From the NCBI GenBank assembly GCA_039986595.1, contig JBDWQJ010000004.1, positions 186,001 to 250,000 of the forward strand: 64,000 nt of DNA, written 5' to 3'. Shown here piece by piece: positions 28,801 through 36,363 of this stretch. Both the position numbers and the translations under genes were made by a program. The stretch's first letter is position 1. Every line of letters begins with the position of its first letter. The notes under the pieces are model-generated. The model was given only the letters and a program-made list of their open reading frames with translations, was not told the DNA's origin and did not search any database. This DNA is from Lentilitoribacter sp039986595 (GTDB lineage: Bacteria > Pseudomonadota > Alphaproteobacteria > Rhizobiales > Rhizobiaceae).

Positions 28801-29351
28801 TCATAATTTCCATTTGGAAGCGCGGTACGACCGCCCTCTAGTTCTTTTAAACTTTGTGCAATAGCTTCAAGATCAGCACCAATAGAGGCCGGGACATTTG
28901 CATCGCCTGAATTAGAATTTAGCGCCAACATTTCATTTTGCATTTGGCTCAACTCTTGGCGCAGTGTCATTTGCATGTCTTGTTTTAATTCAGCGCGAAG
29001 TTGCGTGACGATACCTGAAAGCTCGTTAGTAGGAGCAGGTGCTGCTGCTCTGTTCATTTTCAACTGCAACCGACCTGAGTTTTGGCCGCTTCTTGGTGAA
29101 CCCTGAGATCTATTTTGAGATCGGGTCTGACGGCCGGACAGGCTTTGCTGGCGTGCTCTTATTTCGTCTGTCAGCGAATAATCTTGGGAGACATTTGCAC
29201 CGCGGGGTGCGCTACGGGGTGCATAGTCATTGCCTGATGAATTGGCTTGCCCAAGAATTTTTTCTTCAAGATCCTCAATCGTTCTGCTGAGAGTATCTAA
29301 AGTTGATTCCTGGGTCATCGAATGATGGTTATTAGATCTGCTTCCGGTCAT
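25824..29351 (-). CDS. PodJ-like polarity scaffold with coiled coil, Sel1 repeats and peptidoglycan-binding domain
   Basis: A 1175-residue single-pass membrane protein with the layout of alphaproteobacterial PodJ. The N-terminal cytoplasmic part (1-750) is largely predicted coiled coil with repeating unit patterns (LADQIGQLAN, LEIADKVDALDNRA, LVGQLAEIANKLDER). One transmembrane helix lies near 752-774 (ILIAAGAILLAILAIPLA). The periplasmic part has an acidic/Pro-rich stretch, four or so Sel1-type repeats (about 895-1060, e.g. ISARYTDGRGTEVKLDEA and LAILYARGEGVPRN-like units) and a C-terminal peptidoglycan-binding domain (about 1105-1175, DTGRPDGIIGTKTTNAIKEF). PodJ recruits division- and pole-specific factors in Caulobacter and Agrobacterium. 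Several TTAA half-sites upstream suggest CtrA control. The assignment rests on architecture. Confidence 0.85.
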   Translation of the reverse strand: MTGSRSNNHHSMTQESTLDTLSRTIEDLEEKILGQANSSGNDYAPRSAPRGANVSQDYSLTDEIRARQQSLSGRQTRSQNRSQGSPRSGQNSGRLQLKMNRAAAPAPTNELSGIVTQLRAELKQDMQMTLRQELSQMQNEMLALNSNSGDANVPASIGADLEAIAQSLKELEGGRTALPNGNYEGGELDSLRLEVDSLRNLVDTVAKEDTLMGLDNRWSDIERTLQDFNPHAIQGELSDLATRLDDIRHVLAAMPQSDGALRPLEEKVELIATAITQLMDRPEGSGSHEQFAEFTNQTDARLAQLADQIGQLANNGEHGVADRLEIMSARLNDIANDTSISELEQRLANLQASLDNGSPGAHSPQLDARLLEIADKVDALDNRAASVETAGIERLVGQLAEIANKLDERSAPADLPGLDRLEHQLSGIAERLESSTGGVTQVNTDGLQQQIAQLSELMSGASVDQVGDKLSNLEEHLNTNDEFVLEAARQAAEATLEAYQRSPGSASASGHVDSSNISALTSDLKQLEHLYRESENRNSKSFGALQDTLLKIADRLETMERGTEPSFAQTPPPAPQNLASNVEMPRAATLAEASPSVEVYDDSVLDDQLGIEPEFKAEKPARGASSLLAGLAERIKRDRSGGQEEESLLATPEHRAEPSALDELESEFADEPLEPGSGAPDINSIMQKMRDVQKQRGSQNEPQMANSKPTDYVASARKAALAAAAEVGAMESDEKPEKSKKRGVKLSGGPLVRKPILIAAGAILLAILAIPLAKNFIGGSPENTAPKVVEVVPETVEPREIPLENDTLAAGNEATGFDQSAPVTARPEPTLPLNDTMAPPSDGEQLAEGNADSLVQDVNPVRQAVETAEIGNEVDPLQSQTPSAPVNLYADAQDLPDSVAPVALKQAALGGDPIALYEISARYTDGRGTEVKLDEAVKWLKLSSDLNFAPAQYRLGNFYEKGTGVDRDIDRARVLYQSSANNGNINAMHNLGVLLASTGNATDFSQAANWFLAAAERGVRDSQVNMAILYARGEGVPRNLSESYKWFAIAANQGDADAASKRDEVFNALPQADAEGAKGLVANWKPTPLDVNANNVQVPDSWVGEATNTASIDMKKAIMNIQGILNNNGFDTGRPDGIIGTKTTNAIKEFQASIGMKPDGQITDKLVQELLKRNG

Positions 29352-29799
29352 ACTATCGCTCGTTTCACCTGTTTATGACCCTTATTCCAAGAGACTTGTC
29401 TATTTTTTCGGGCGTGGCCCTAGAATTTGGACAAACAAAAACAAATCACTTGGTATGGTCACTTATGCGCAACATCATCGAAACATGGTAAACAAGCCGT
29501 TAACTATTCTTAATTTTCCTAAAAATTAACCATATTTTTCGCTGATAACGCTCATTTTTTAGATTAATGACTGAAGCTTGCGGGAAGATTTCGCCCGTAG
29601 AATTGCGGTCTGCAGCGTTAAATCTGACCGTAATTCACTGGATTTCGGGCAACGATTTGCTTTTCAACTTCCAAGAATGAGAGAAATATGAGGAAAATAA
29701 GCCAATAAAGCGGACATTTTTCCTATTTTCTTTACTCAACACGATTTGATCGCTAATCTTAAAGTTAGCAATTGATCTCATAAATTGGAGCCGTTGGGT
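29352..29799. other. Intergenic region between the PodJ-like gene and the S24 repressor gene
   Basis: About 450 bases shared by two divergent genes. It is AT-rich, with no reading frame I would call. It contains a cluster of TTAA half-sites at 29500-29533 listed separately, and GGAG at 29787-29790 that serves the downstream TTG start. No terminator or structured RNA is evident. Confidence 0.4.
29500..29533 (-). promoter_or_regulatory. Cluster of CtrA-like TTAA half-sites upstream of the PodJ-like gene
   Basis: TTAA at 29500-29503 and at 29510-29513 are separated by 6 bases, one short of the N7 consensus. A full half-site TTAACCAT follows at 29526-29533. They lie 150-180 bases upstream of the PodJ-like start. 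podJ is CtrA- and GcrA-regulated in Caulobacter, so the cluster is plausible but not decisive. Confidence 0.3.
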
Positions 29800-30471
29800 T
29801 TGTTATCTCATTCACACATATGGACAGCGATAGAAACGCTGGCGACGCATAACAATCTTTCGCCCTCTGGTCTTGCTCGTTTAGCTGGCCTAGATCCTAC
29901 CTCATTTAATAAATCCAAACGTCAAGGCACTGATGGCCGATTACGTTGGCCTTCAACTGAATCACTTGCGAAAATCATGCATGCAACAAATACATCTTTT
30001 GATGAGTTTGCGCGGTTAGTTGGTGACACTGACAGTGATGACTATGCTGGACTTCCAACTGGTAATTTTCCCACGCAATCTAATGGAATTCCATTGCTTG
30101 GGTTTGCCCAAGCCGGCGCCGGCGGTTTTTTTGATGATGCTGGTTTTCCTGCAGGTCAAGGCTGGGAGGAAGTTGATTTTCCAACCCAAGACGCAAAGAA
30201 AAACAATGTTTATGCGTTAGAGGTTCAAGGTGAATCTATGATGCCGCTTTATCGCGATGGCGATGTTTTGATCATTGAGCCAAATGCTCAAATCCGAAAA
30301 GGTGATCGAATTGTTGTGCGCACCAAAGAAGGTGAAGTCATGGCAAAAGTGCTGTCGAGAGACACCACTCAAAGCATTGAACTCTTATCACTTAATCCTG
30401 AGCATCCCAATCGCCAGTTCTCAAAAACTGAAATTGATTGGACCGCTCGTATCATTTGGGCAAGCCAATAA
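29800..30471 (+). CDS. Helix-turn-helix repressor with S24/LexA-type autopeptidase domain
   Basis: A 223-residue regulator with an N-terminal HTH (NLSPSGLARLAGLDPTSFNK) and a C-terminal S24 peptidase fold. The likely catalytic Ser is in VQGESMMPLYRDGD and the Lys in VRTKEGEVMAKVL, the pair used for self-cleavage in LexA/CI proteins. Alternatively it is a phage-type repressor domesticated in the chromosome. The start is read as TTG at 29800 (MLSHSHIW), with GGAG nine bases upstream. An earlier TTG at 29785 would overlap that ribosome-binding site. No phage genes are near, and a canonical LexA is not in this window. Targets are unknown. Confidence 0.85.
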   Translation: MLSHSHIWTAIETLATHNNLSPSGLARLAGLDPTSFNKSKRQGTDGRLRWPSTESLAKIMHATNTSFDEFARLVGDTDSDDYAGLPTGNFPTQSNGIPLLGFAQAGAGGFFDDAGFPAGQGWEEVDFPTQDAKKNNVYALEVQGESMMPLYRDGDVLIIEPNAQIRKGDRIVVRTKEGEVMAKVLSRDTTQSIELLSLNPEHPNRQFSKTEIDWTARIIWASQ

Positions 30472-30571
30472 CATAACGGGAAAATTCTTGAAACTATTGT
30501 GCTATCACAGACTTGAATAAGGTACATATCCAACACTAAATTAGATCTTTAAACCAAAACCGGATCATTCA

Positions 30572-30994
30572 ATGAATAATGAAGTAAATCTCCACGAAGG
30601 CCTCATCTACATTATGGTGACAATGTCAGCTGTCGATAGTTCTATGGACGACACGGAGTTAGAACGCATAGGTCGCTTGGTCAGCTTTCTTCCGGTTTTT
30701 GAACATTTCGATGAAGATAATGTTATTTCAACTGCGCGCAGATGTAGTGCGCTTTTAAGCGAACCGGATGGCCTTAGCCTTGTATTGGAGATCATCAGTG
30801 ATTCAATACCTGAACGTCTTCATGATACCGCCTATTCCATCGCAGTTGAAATCGCGTCAGCAGATTATGAAATCAAGGCGGAGGAAATTCGCTTATTGCA
30901 ACTACTTCGTGACCGTCTTGATCTGGACAAACTCACCTGTGCTGCAATCGAGCGAAGCGCCATTGCGCGATATAAACGTGCTCGGAACCGGTAG
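30572..30994 (+). CDS. TerB family protein
   Basis: A 140-residue all-helical cytoplasmic protein of the TerB/DjlA-like superfamily. The acidic helix-loop pattern appears in IMVTMSAVDSSMDDTELERI and again in IASADYEIKAEEIRLLQLL, two EF-like acidic loops typical of the TerB fold. TerB proteins were first linked to tellurite resistance, but isolated ones like this have no settled role. It lies 100 bases after the S24 regulator on the same strand. The ATG start is clear. A hairpin that may act as its terminator or as a leader for the next gene follows. Confidence 0.8.
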   Translation: MNNEVNLHEGLIYIMVTMSAVDSSMDDTELERIGRLVSFLPVFEHFDEDNVISTARRCSALLSEPDGLSLVLEIISDSIPERLHDTAYSIAVEIASADYEIKAEEIRLLQLLRDRLDLDKLTCAAIERSAIARYKRARNR

Positions 30995-31062
30995 ATTACA
31001 AACTGCGACTTAATCGCCATCACAATTGTTTTATGTGATTTTGGTGCTCATTCGTAATATAA

Positions 31063-31088
31063 AAGCCTCACTTTATAAATTGAGGCTT
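31063..31088 (+). promoter_or_regulatory. Hairpin covering the ribosome-binding site of the sterol-desaturase-like gene
   Basis: AAGCCTCA (31063-31070) pairs perfectly with TGAGGCTT (31081-31088) around a 10-base loop. GAGG in the right arm (31082-31085) is the only plausible ribosome-binding site for the GTG start at 31096. The hairpin could hide it. There is no T run, so a plain terminator is less likely. Confidence 0.5.
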
Positions 31089-31095
31089 GCTATTC

Positions 31096-31911
31096 GTGAC
31101 TATTTTTGGACTTTCTGAACCAGCTATTCGGCTCACCGTTTTCCTATCCGTCTTGTTCGCGATGGCAATTTTTGAACTGTTTCATCCGCGATTAGAACGC
31201 GATGAAATGCGCGGCGCTTTAAAAACACAGCGCTGGTTTACCAATCTTTCAATGGTCGTCATCTCATCTTTATGTCTGCGTGTGATCTTTCCTGCAGCTG
31301 CTGTCGGCGCTGCCTTTTGGTTACAAGAGCGCAATATTGGTCTGTTTAACATTTTCAATGTGCCTCCAATTATTGGCGGCATCATCGCTTTTGTTGTGCT
31401 TGATTTTATCGTGTGGCTAGAACATTTAGTAAGTCATAAATGGCCAATTTTATGGCGTATTCATCGTATGCACCATGCGGATAACGGTTTTGATGTGACA
31501 ACTGCGCTTCGGTTTCATCCACTTGAGATCGTGTTATCGATGGCCTGGAAAATTATCATCATCGCGCTTTTGGGTGCACCAGCAATTGCCGTGCTCATAT
31601 TCGAAATCGTGCTGAACGGCATGGCGATGTTTAATCACTCCAACATCAAACTACCACTGAAACTAGACAGGTTTATTCGTCCGATATTAGTAACTCCTGA
31701 TATGCATCGGGTACATCATTCTACCGACCATAAAGAAACAGATTCAAATTATGGCTTTAATTTTTCCTTTTGGGATCGAATATTTTTAACCTACACCGAT
31801 CAACCCAAACTTGGACATGATGGAATGGAGATTGGCTTGAAAGAATTCCGCGGGTCTAAAAGTTCTAATCTAATTTGGACATTGCTCTTGCCGTTTAAGG
31901 GCAGGAACTAA
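31096..31911 (+). CDS. Fatty acid hydroxylase/sterol desaturase family membrane protein
   Basis: A 271-residue inner-membrane di-iron oxygenase-type protein with four or five hydrophobic spans. The histidine clusters that bind iron are visible: LEHLVSHKWPILWRIHRMHH, then HPLE, FNHSNIKLP and the final HRVHHSTDHKETDSNYG. Family members hydroxylate or desaturate sterols, fatty acids or carotenoids. The bacterial substrates are mostly unknown and nothing nearby indicates one. The GTG at 31096 is preferred because GAGG lies 10 bases upstream. A TTG at 31087 is an alternative that would add three residues. It is convergent with the solute-binding protein gene. Confidence 0.87.
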   Translation: MTIFGLSEPAIRLTVFLSVLFAMAIFELFHPRLERDEMRGALKTQRWFTNLSMVVISSLCLRVIFPAAAVGAAFWLQERNIGLFNIFNVPPIIGGIIAFVVLDFIVWLEHLVSHKWPILWRIHRMHHADNGFDVTTALRFHPLEIVLSMAWKIIIIALLGAPAIAVLIFEIVLNGMAMFNHSNIKLPLKLDRFIRPILVTPDMHRVHHSTDHKETDSNYGFNFSFWDRIFLTYTDQPKLGHDGMEIGLKEFRGSKSSNLIWTLLLPFKGRN

Positions 31912-31922
31912 ACTCTAATTTA

Positions 31923-32843
31923 TCAATAAATTCCATTTGGAAAATAGCGCAAATAAAGTTCTGCAAAATTACCGTTTTTGCCCAAAAGCGATAGACCGTA
32001 ATTTAACGTCTTGAGCAAATCTGCATTGTCTTTTGTAACGGCAACAGCAAGGCCTTCGCCGAGATAATATTGCGATAAATATGGCCCACCAACAAAGTCG
32101 CAGCAACCGTCTGCATCTTCACCCGAAAGCCAAAACGAGAACTGCAATCCGTCACCAAATAGTAAGTTCACATCCCCAGATTTTAGAGCTTTATAAAGTT
32201 CAATACGATCTTCAAAAGCTTTAACTTCAGCTTTTGGAAACCAGTTTTTTAGCATTGCTTCATGGGCAGAATTGCTTGCAACACCGACCTTTATTGGCTC
32301 CTTTTTTTTCCAAGCAGGGTCATTTGTTTTTACATCTGTGCTCAACGCATTAAGATTTATATCCTTCGCGTTGAGCGCAATAAATCGAGCAGGCAGTTCA
32401 AGATATGAACGGCTAAACAAATATTTTTTACGCGCGTCCGCAGATATGGAAAACCCAGCGATCATTGCGTCGCCCTGCTTATTTTCTATCGCTTGTGGCA
32501 AGTCTTTCCACTCAATCGCCTGTATCTGACAGCGATCAATAATTTTCAATATTGAGCAAATATTGCGTGCCAGATCGACGTGAAAACCGGTCAGGCGACC
32601 ATTTTCATCCAAAAAACTAAATGGGGGGAAATCCACGGTCGTTAGAAACCTCAAGCGTTCAATTTTTCGAACATCAGCGATGGGTATACGCTCTTGAGCG
32701 TCAAAGTAATTTGGAATAATGGGCGACTTCGCCATACTATAAACGGGAACTATACTTAACATTACTATCGCAATAAGTGTATTAAGTAGTGACTTTATCA
32801 ATGAACCTATATATGTATGAAGCATTGTTTTCCATAATTCCAT
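31923..32843 (-). CDS. Periplasmic solute-binding protein, amino-acid type (SBP family 3)
   Basis: A 306-residue periplasmic binding protein with an N-terminal signal or anchor (LIAIVMLSIVPVYSMA). The ligand-binding fold starts at RFLTTVDFPPFSFLDENGRL, with GFHVDLARNICSIL, a pattern of polar amino acid receptors. The later segment ends with LRYFPNGIY. No permease or ATPase accompanies it, so it may be an orphan receptor or sensor. It is divergent from the GT2 gene with only 27 bases between starts, so the promoters must overlap coding DNA. A second ATG seven codons in is an alternative start. Confidence 0.82.
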   Translation of the reverse strand: MELWKTMLHTYIGSLIKSLLNTLIAIVMLSIVPVYSMAKSPIIPNYFDAQERIPIADVRKIERLRFLTTVDFPPFSFLDENGRLTGFHVDLARNICSILKIIDRCQIQAIEWKDLPQAIENKQGDAMIAGFSISADARKKYLFSRSYLELPARFIALNAKDINLNALSTDVKTNDPAWKKKEPIKVGVASNSAHEAMLKNWFPKAEVKAFEDRIELYKALKSGDVNLLFGDGLQFSFWLSGEDADGCCDFVGGPYLSQYYLGEGLAVAVTKDNADLLKTLNYGLSLLGKNGNFAELYLRYFPNGIY

Positions 32844-32870
32844 GCATGTATTCAGAGTCTTGTATCACTT

Positions 32871-34769
32871 ATGTCATCTCCAAGCGGCAGCGACAACCAC
32901 AAGAACAGTAAAACAGCAAAACTCTCAGTATCGAAAGATAACGACGGTATTGTTGATCCGGCAATGGTGACGTTTTTTAAACAAATTGGCATTTCAGAAG
33001 ATAACATAGATAAAGCAGTTATGATGGCTTGCGAGAACGGGACAGCGATTGAGGCTGAACTTATTGCAAATAGGTTTATATCGGAAAATGAATATTACAG
33101 ATCAATGGCAAAGCGTCTTGGTATGGTTTATCTGAAAACCATATTACCCTCTAGCATCATCACCTCACCTTCGATCGATGTCTTGTTATCACGCAAAGGT
33201 CCGCTGCGCATTCAACTTGGCGATCGAATACTCACTGTTATCAATCCAGCATTGTCGGCATTCTTCAAGCTTGAAGAATTGTTGCAAACAAAACCTGATC
33301 TCAAAGAGAGTTTTGCAATAGCATCTTCAGCAATGATACGAGAAGCCGTTTGGCAAGTTAATGAAAAAGAGCGTGTCGAAGCGGTAGTTCGTGAACTTCA
33401 TGACACCAAACCAAACATGAGTGCGAAGGCTTTGTTAACAAATTGGCAGTGTTTTTTTCTTGGTATTTTGATTTTCGGCACCTGTCTACTAATCTATTTT
33501 CAGCCAAACAACATTATACTCATTCTACATGCTTCTTTTTCACTATTTTATTTGTCATTTAATTTACTTAAATTATCTGCTGGTTTCTTCTTTTATGCAG
33601 AGGCTGATCCAGACAAATTGCCGACTAGGCCCGAATTGCTGCCAAAATACACAATATTGATAGCCCTTTACAAGGAAGAGCAAGTAGCACAACAATTGAT
33701 TAAAGCCATGAGCCGATTGAAATGGCCCAAAAGCAAATTGGACATAAAGCTCATATGCGAAGATGAGGATATATCTACTATAACTGCATTGATCGATGTA
33801 AATCCTGGTCCTCAATTTGAAATTATTCGAGTCCCTTATCTCCGACCTAAAACCAAACCAAAAGCGCTCCAATATGCAATGGTTGCAGCAAAAGGTGAGT
33901 TTGTTGCTGTATATGATGCGGAAGACCGCCCACATCCAGACCAACTCTTGGAAGCTTATCGAGAGTTTGAGCGACATGGTGAATATCTAGCTTGCTTACA
34001 GGCTCCGCTCGTTATGACAAATGCAGATCGTGGCTGGTTACCAGGTCTTTTTAGTTTGGAATATTCAAGCCTTTTTCGCAGATTAATCCCGTTACTTTCG
34101 CATTTTGGATTACCAATTCCACTCGGAGGTACATCCAACCATTTCAGAAAGAGTGCGTTACTTGAAGTCGGCGGATGGGACCCATGCAATGTGACGGAAG
34201 ACGTGGATCTTGGAATACGCTTGTATAAGCAAGGATATTATACCGGACTTTTGAAGCGACCAACGCTTGAAACCGCACCGACAAAAATAAACGTTTGGAT
34301 AAAACAACGAACAAGATGGCTAAAGGGTTGGATGCAAACTTGGTTAGTGTTCATGCGTCATCCACTTCAACAATTAGCAAATGGGGGGATTTTCAGTTTT
34401 ATAATCATGCAAATTTTAATTGGCGGCTTACTTATTGCATCACTTGCGCATCCATTTGTCATTTTCTTCATTGCCCTGACCATCAATGAGATACTTTCAA
34501 ATACATTTTTTGAAGCTTCCATCCTCGAGATCTGTCTGTTCTACTTAGATATTTTTAATATCGTAGCGGGTTACTTGATATTTGTCCGTGTTGGGATGTC
34601 ATCCTTAATTTCTGCACAAAAGAAGATGATAAAAAAGCATTGGCTTTTTTTCACCCCACTTTACTGGTTACTCATGTCTGTTGCAGGATGGCGAGCGTTA
34701 TCACAACTTCCACTAAGATCTCAGTTTTGGGAAAAAACTCCACACGAGCCAGCGCGGCGGGAATTATAA
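32871..34769 (+). CDS. GT2 glycosyltransferase with N-terminal T2SSE/MshEN-like domain
   Basis: A 632-residue inner-membrane protein. Residues 25-170 resemble the N-terminal domain of GspE/PilB ATPases (LIANRFISENEYYRSMAKRLGMVYL), the module that in MshE binds cyclic di-GMP. Two transmembrane segments follow (about 190-245), then a processive GT-A domain. Its motifs are ILIALYKEE, LICEDEDIS, AVYDAEDRPHPDQL (DxD-like), VTEDVDLGIRLYK (TED) and KQRTRWLKGWMQT (QxxRW-like), as in cellulose and curdlan synthases. Two or three C-terminal membrane helices close the protein. It likely polymerises an exopolysaccharide. No partner synthesis or export genes are adjacent. It diverges from the solute-binding protein gene. 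Confidence 0.85.
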   Translation: MSSPSGSDNHKNSKTAKLSVSKDNDGIVDPAMVTFFKQIGISEDNIDKAVMMACENGTAIEAELIANRFISENEYYRSMAKRLGMVYLKTILPSSIITSPSIDVLLSRKGPLRIQLGDRILTVINPALSAFFKLEELLQTKPDLKESFAIASSAMIREAVWQVNEKERVEAVVRELHDTKPNMSAKALLTNWQCFFLGILIFGTCLLIYFQPNNIILILHASFSLFYLSFNLLKLSAGFFFYAEADPDKLPTRPELLPKYTILIALYKEEQVAQQLIKAMSRLKWPKSKLDIKLICEDEDISTITALIDVNPGPQFEIIRVPYLRPKTKPKALQYAMVAAKGEFVAVYDAEDRPHPDQLLEAYREFERHGEYLACLQAPLVMTNADRGWLPGLFSLEYSSLFRRLIPLLSHFGLPIPLGGTSNHFRKSALLEVGGWDPCNVTEDVDLGIRLYKQGYYTGLLKRPTLETAPTKINVWIKQRTRWLKGWMQTWLVFMRHPLQQLANGGIFSFIIMQILIGGLLIASLAHPFVIFFIALTINEILSNTFFEASILEICLFYLDIFNIVAGYLIFVRVGMSSLISAQKKMIKKHWLFFTPLYWLLMSVAGWRALSQLPLRSQFWEKTPHEPARREL

Positions 34770-34808
34770 CTCCCGAGCCAGGAACTCATACACAAACAAA
34801 CTGAATTG

Positions 34809-35420
34809 TTAGTTTATTAGTCCCGCACGAAAATTCTGAATATCGCGTTCCACAAGCGCTAATTCGCCACTTAATCGGGCGATTTCAACTTGATCCGTTG
34901 AATTTTGCTGATTGAGGTTAGCAATTTCCAACTGAATAGTTGTTTGCTCTTGCGGCGTGGCCGTAGCAATGAGTTTTATCTTCTCTGAAGCTTGTGATTG
35001 ACGTCTGGTAATTGCACTCTTCCGGCTGTTGATATCTGATCTTATGCCGTGAGCCCGTTTTCCAAGATTATAGCCGGATAGAAATCTCGCTGATTTATCC
35101 AATGGGCAAACATTTGCATATCCGCTCCCCGCCTCACCCACACGCAAACCATTCGCCGGTGTGCAATATCGAACTAAACCATTTTGATAGCCTTGGTTCC
35201 AAGCTGTTTGATTTGGGGTAATCCCAGCTTTTGCGCAAGCTTTTGCATGGCGCGCAAAACGATCTTGTGGCGCATGACCTGCAGCACCATCTGTTTCACC
35301 AATAACCAACCAATCGGCGGCAACACATTCTTCTTTTGAGAGCGTTTGACAAGCACCAAGCGCAACCCCAGTACCAATAAGACCTGTGATGAGATAAATT
35401 TTTGACAGATGATTATGCAA
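34809..35420 (-). CDS. DUF2799 family lipoprotein
   Basis: A 203-residue envelope lipoprotein. The signal peptide ends in the lipobox LGAC, putting the lipidated Cys at about residue 24. After it come the family residues CVAADWLVIGETDGAAGH, FARHAKACAKAG, WNQGYQNGLVRYC and SGYNLGKRAHG, which match DUF2799. Its C-terminal 80 residues form a predicted coiled coil (ATPQEQTTIQLEIANLNQQN). No function is known. It is convergent with the GT2 gene and downstream of gcrA, from which a terminator separates it. Confidence 0.85.
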   Translation of the reverse strand: MHNHLSKIYLITGLIGTGVALGACQTLSKEECVAADWLVIGETDGAAGHAPQDRFARHAKACAKAGITPNQTAWNQGYQNGLVRYCTPANGLRVGEAGSGYANVCPLDKSARFLSGYNLGKRAHGIRSDINSRKSAITRRQSQASEKIKLIATATPQEQTTIQLEIANLNQQNSTDQVEIARLSGELALVERDIQNFRAGLIN

Positions 35421-35433
35421 CAGAATTCCCCTA

Positions 35434-35468
35434 ATAAAAAACCCAGCTCAATATTTGAGAGCTGGGTT
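35434..35468 (-). terminator. Intrinsic terminator of gcrA
   Basis: AACCCAGCTC (35440-35449) and GAGCTGGGTT (35459-35468) form a perfect 10-bp stem with a 9-base loop. The A run at 35434-35440 gives a T run on the minus strand. It is 25 bases past the gcrA stop and just upstream of the DUF2799 start. Confidence 0.9.
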
Positions 35469-35493
35469 GATAAGTCAAGAACTTATAGCATTT

Positions 35494-36042
35494 TTACGAG
35501 CGAGCGCGCCGACGCTCTGAACTTGGCTGGTACGCCAATTTTGAATGATAAGTACAATAAGGTGCAGATTCATCTGAATCATTGCCACAAAAATGGAACC
35601 CATCCATCATAGGATCGCCAACAGGCCATTTACATGTTGTTTCACTCAATTCAATCAATTTAAGCTTTTTAGAAATTGGTACAACCACATCTTCAATAGG
35701 GCGTGTGTCAATTTCTTGCATTGCGACCGCATCAACATCGGTTTTCATAACTGTTGCTGCAGCTGCACCACCACCACCAGTTCGCGTAGGCGTAGGACGG
35801 GAAGTTGTGCTTGCTGTTCGAGGCGCTGTGAAACCCGTGCGTTGAGTTGCAACTGTTGGACGTTTTGCGCGCGGGCTGCGAGAGCCACCAGATTTTGCGC
35901 GACCGGGTAAATGAAGACGGTGGACTTTACCAATGACGGCGTTACGGCTTACGCCGCCCAGCTGCGCTGCGATTTGACTCGCGCTCAAGCCTTCTGCCCA
36001 CAATTTCTTGAGCTGTTCGACGCGTTCATCAGTCCAACTCAT
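35494..36042 (-). CDS. gcrA: GcrA, cell cycle regulator
   Basis: GcrA is an alphaproteobacterial transcription factor that binds sigma70-RNA polymerase and acts at promoters carrying CcrM-methylated GANTC sites. The 182-residue protein begins MSWTDERVEQLKKLWAEGLS and contains SRNAVIGKVHRLHLPGR, the conserved HTH. A variable Thr/Arg-rich linker follows, then the C-terminal zinc-like domain (LSETTCKWPVGDPMMDGFHF, CGNDSDESAPYCTYHSKLAY) that contacts sigma70. A GANTC sequence (GAATC, 36072-36076) lies 30 bases upstream of the start, consistent with methylation-linked control, though such sites are common. A strong terminator follows. Confidence 0.96.
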   Translation of the reverse strand: MSWTDERVEQLKKLWAEGLSASQIAAQLGGVSRNAVIGKVHRLHLPGRAKSGGSRSPRAKRPTVATQRTGFTAPRTASTTSRPTPTRTGGGGAAAATVMKTDVDAVAMQEIDTRPIEDVVVPISKKLKLIELSETTCKWPVGDPMMDGFHFCGNDSDESAPYCTYHSKLAYQPSSERRRARS

Positions 36043-36275
36043 AATTATCTCCGTTCTTATTTATCTAGACAGAATCAACCACCACTGCACTCAATCGAGT
36101 ACATTTTAAACCACTTAAAAAGTCGCTGGGTCCGTCGCATTTTTTCCAACTAGATCTAAGTTAGTGATCACAGGACTCTGTGACAAGGGGGAGAAATTGC
36201 TCTGATTCGCAAAAATTTAGTTTTCCCCAACTAAAGCGTGTTTTAGTTATTTTTTATCAAAAATTGAGGTGCCGA

Positions 36276-36305
36276 TTGACCGTTTTGACCATTACGATGC
36301 ATAAT
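36276..36305 (+). promoter_or_regulatory. Candidate sigma70 promoter upstream of argD
   Basis: TTGACC (36276-36281) and CATAAT (36300-36305) are separated by 18 bases. A second TTGACC occurs at 36285-36290, making a 9-base tandem repeat. Transcription would begin near 36312, leaving a leader of about 120 bases before the argD ATG. Confidence 0.5.
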
Positions 36306-36341
36306 TGACTTTTTGTTTCAAAGTGGCGATAATGTAATAAG

Positions 36342-36363
36342 CCGTCCAAACTGGGCGGTTTTT
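36342..36363 (+). terminator. Short terminator-like hairpin in the argD leader
   Basis: CCGTCC (36342-36347) pairs with GGGCGG (36353-36358, one G-U pair) and TTTTT follows. No gene precedes it on this strand, so it would end a roughly 50-base transcript from the promoter at 36276-36305. Attenuation of argD-argF or a small RNA are both possible. Confidence 0.5.
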
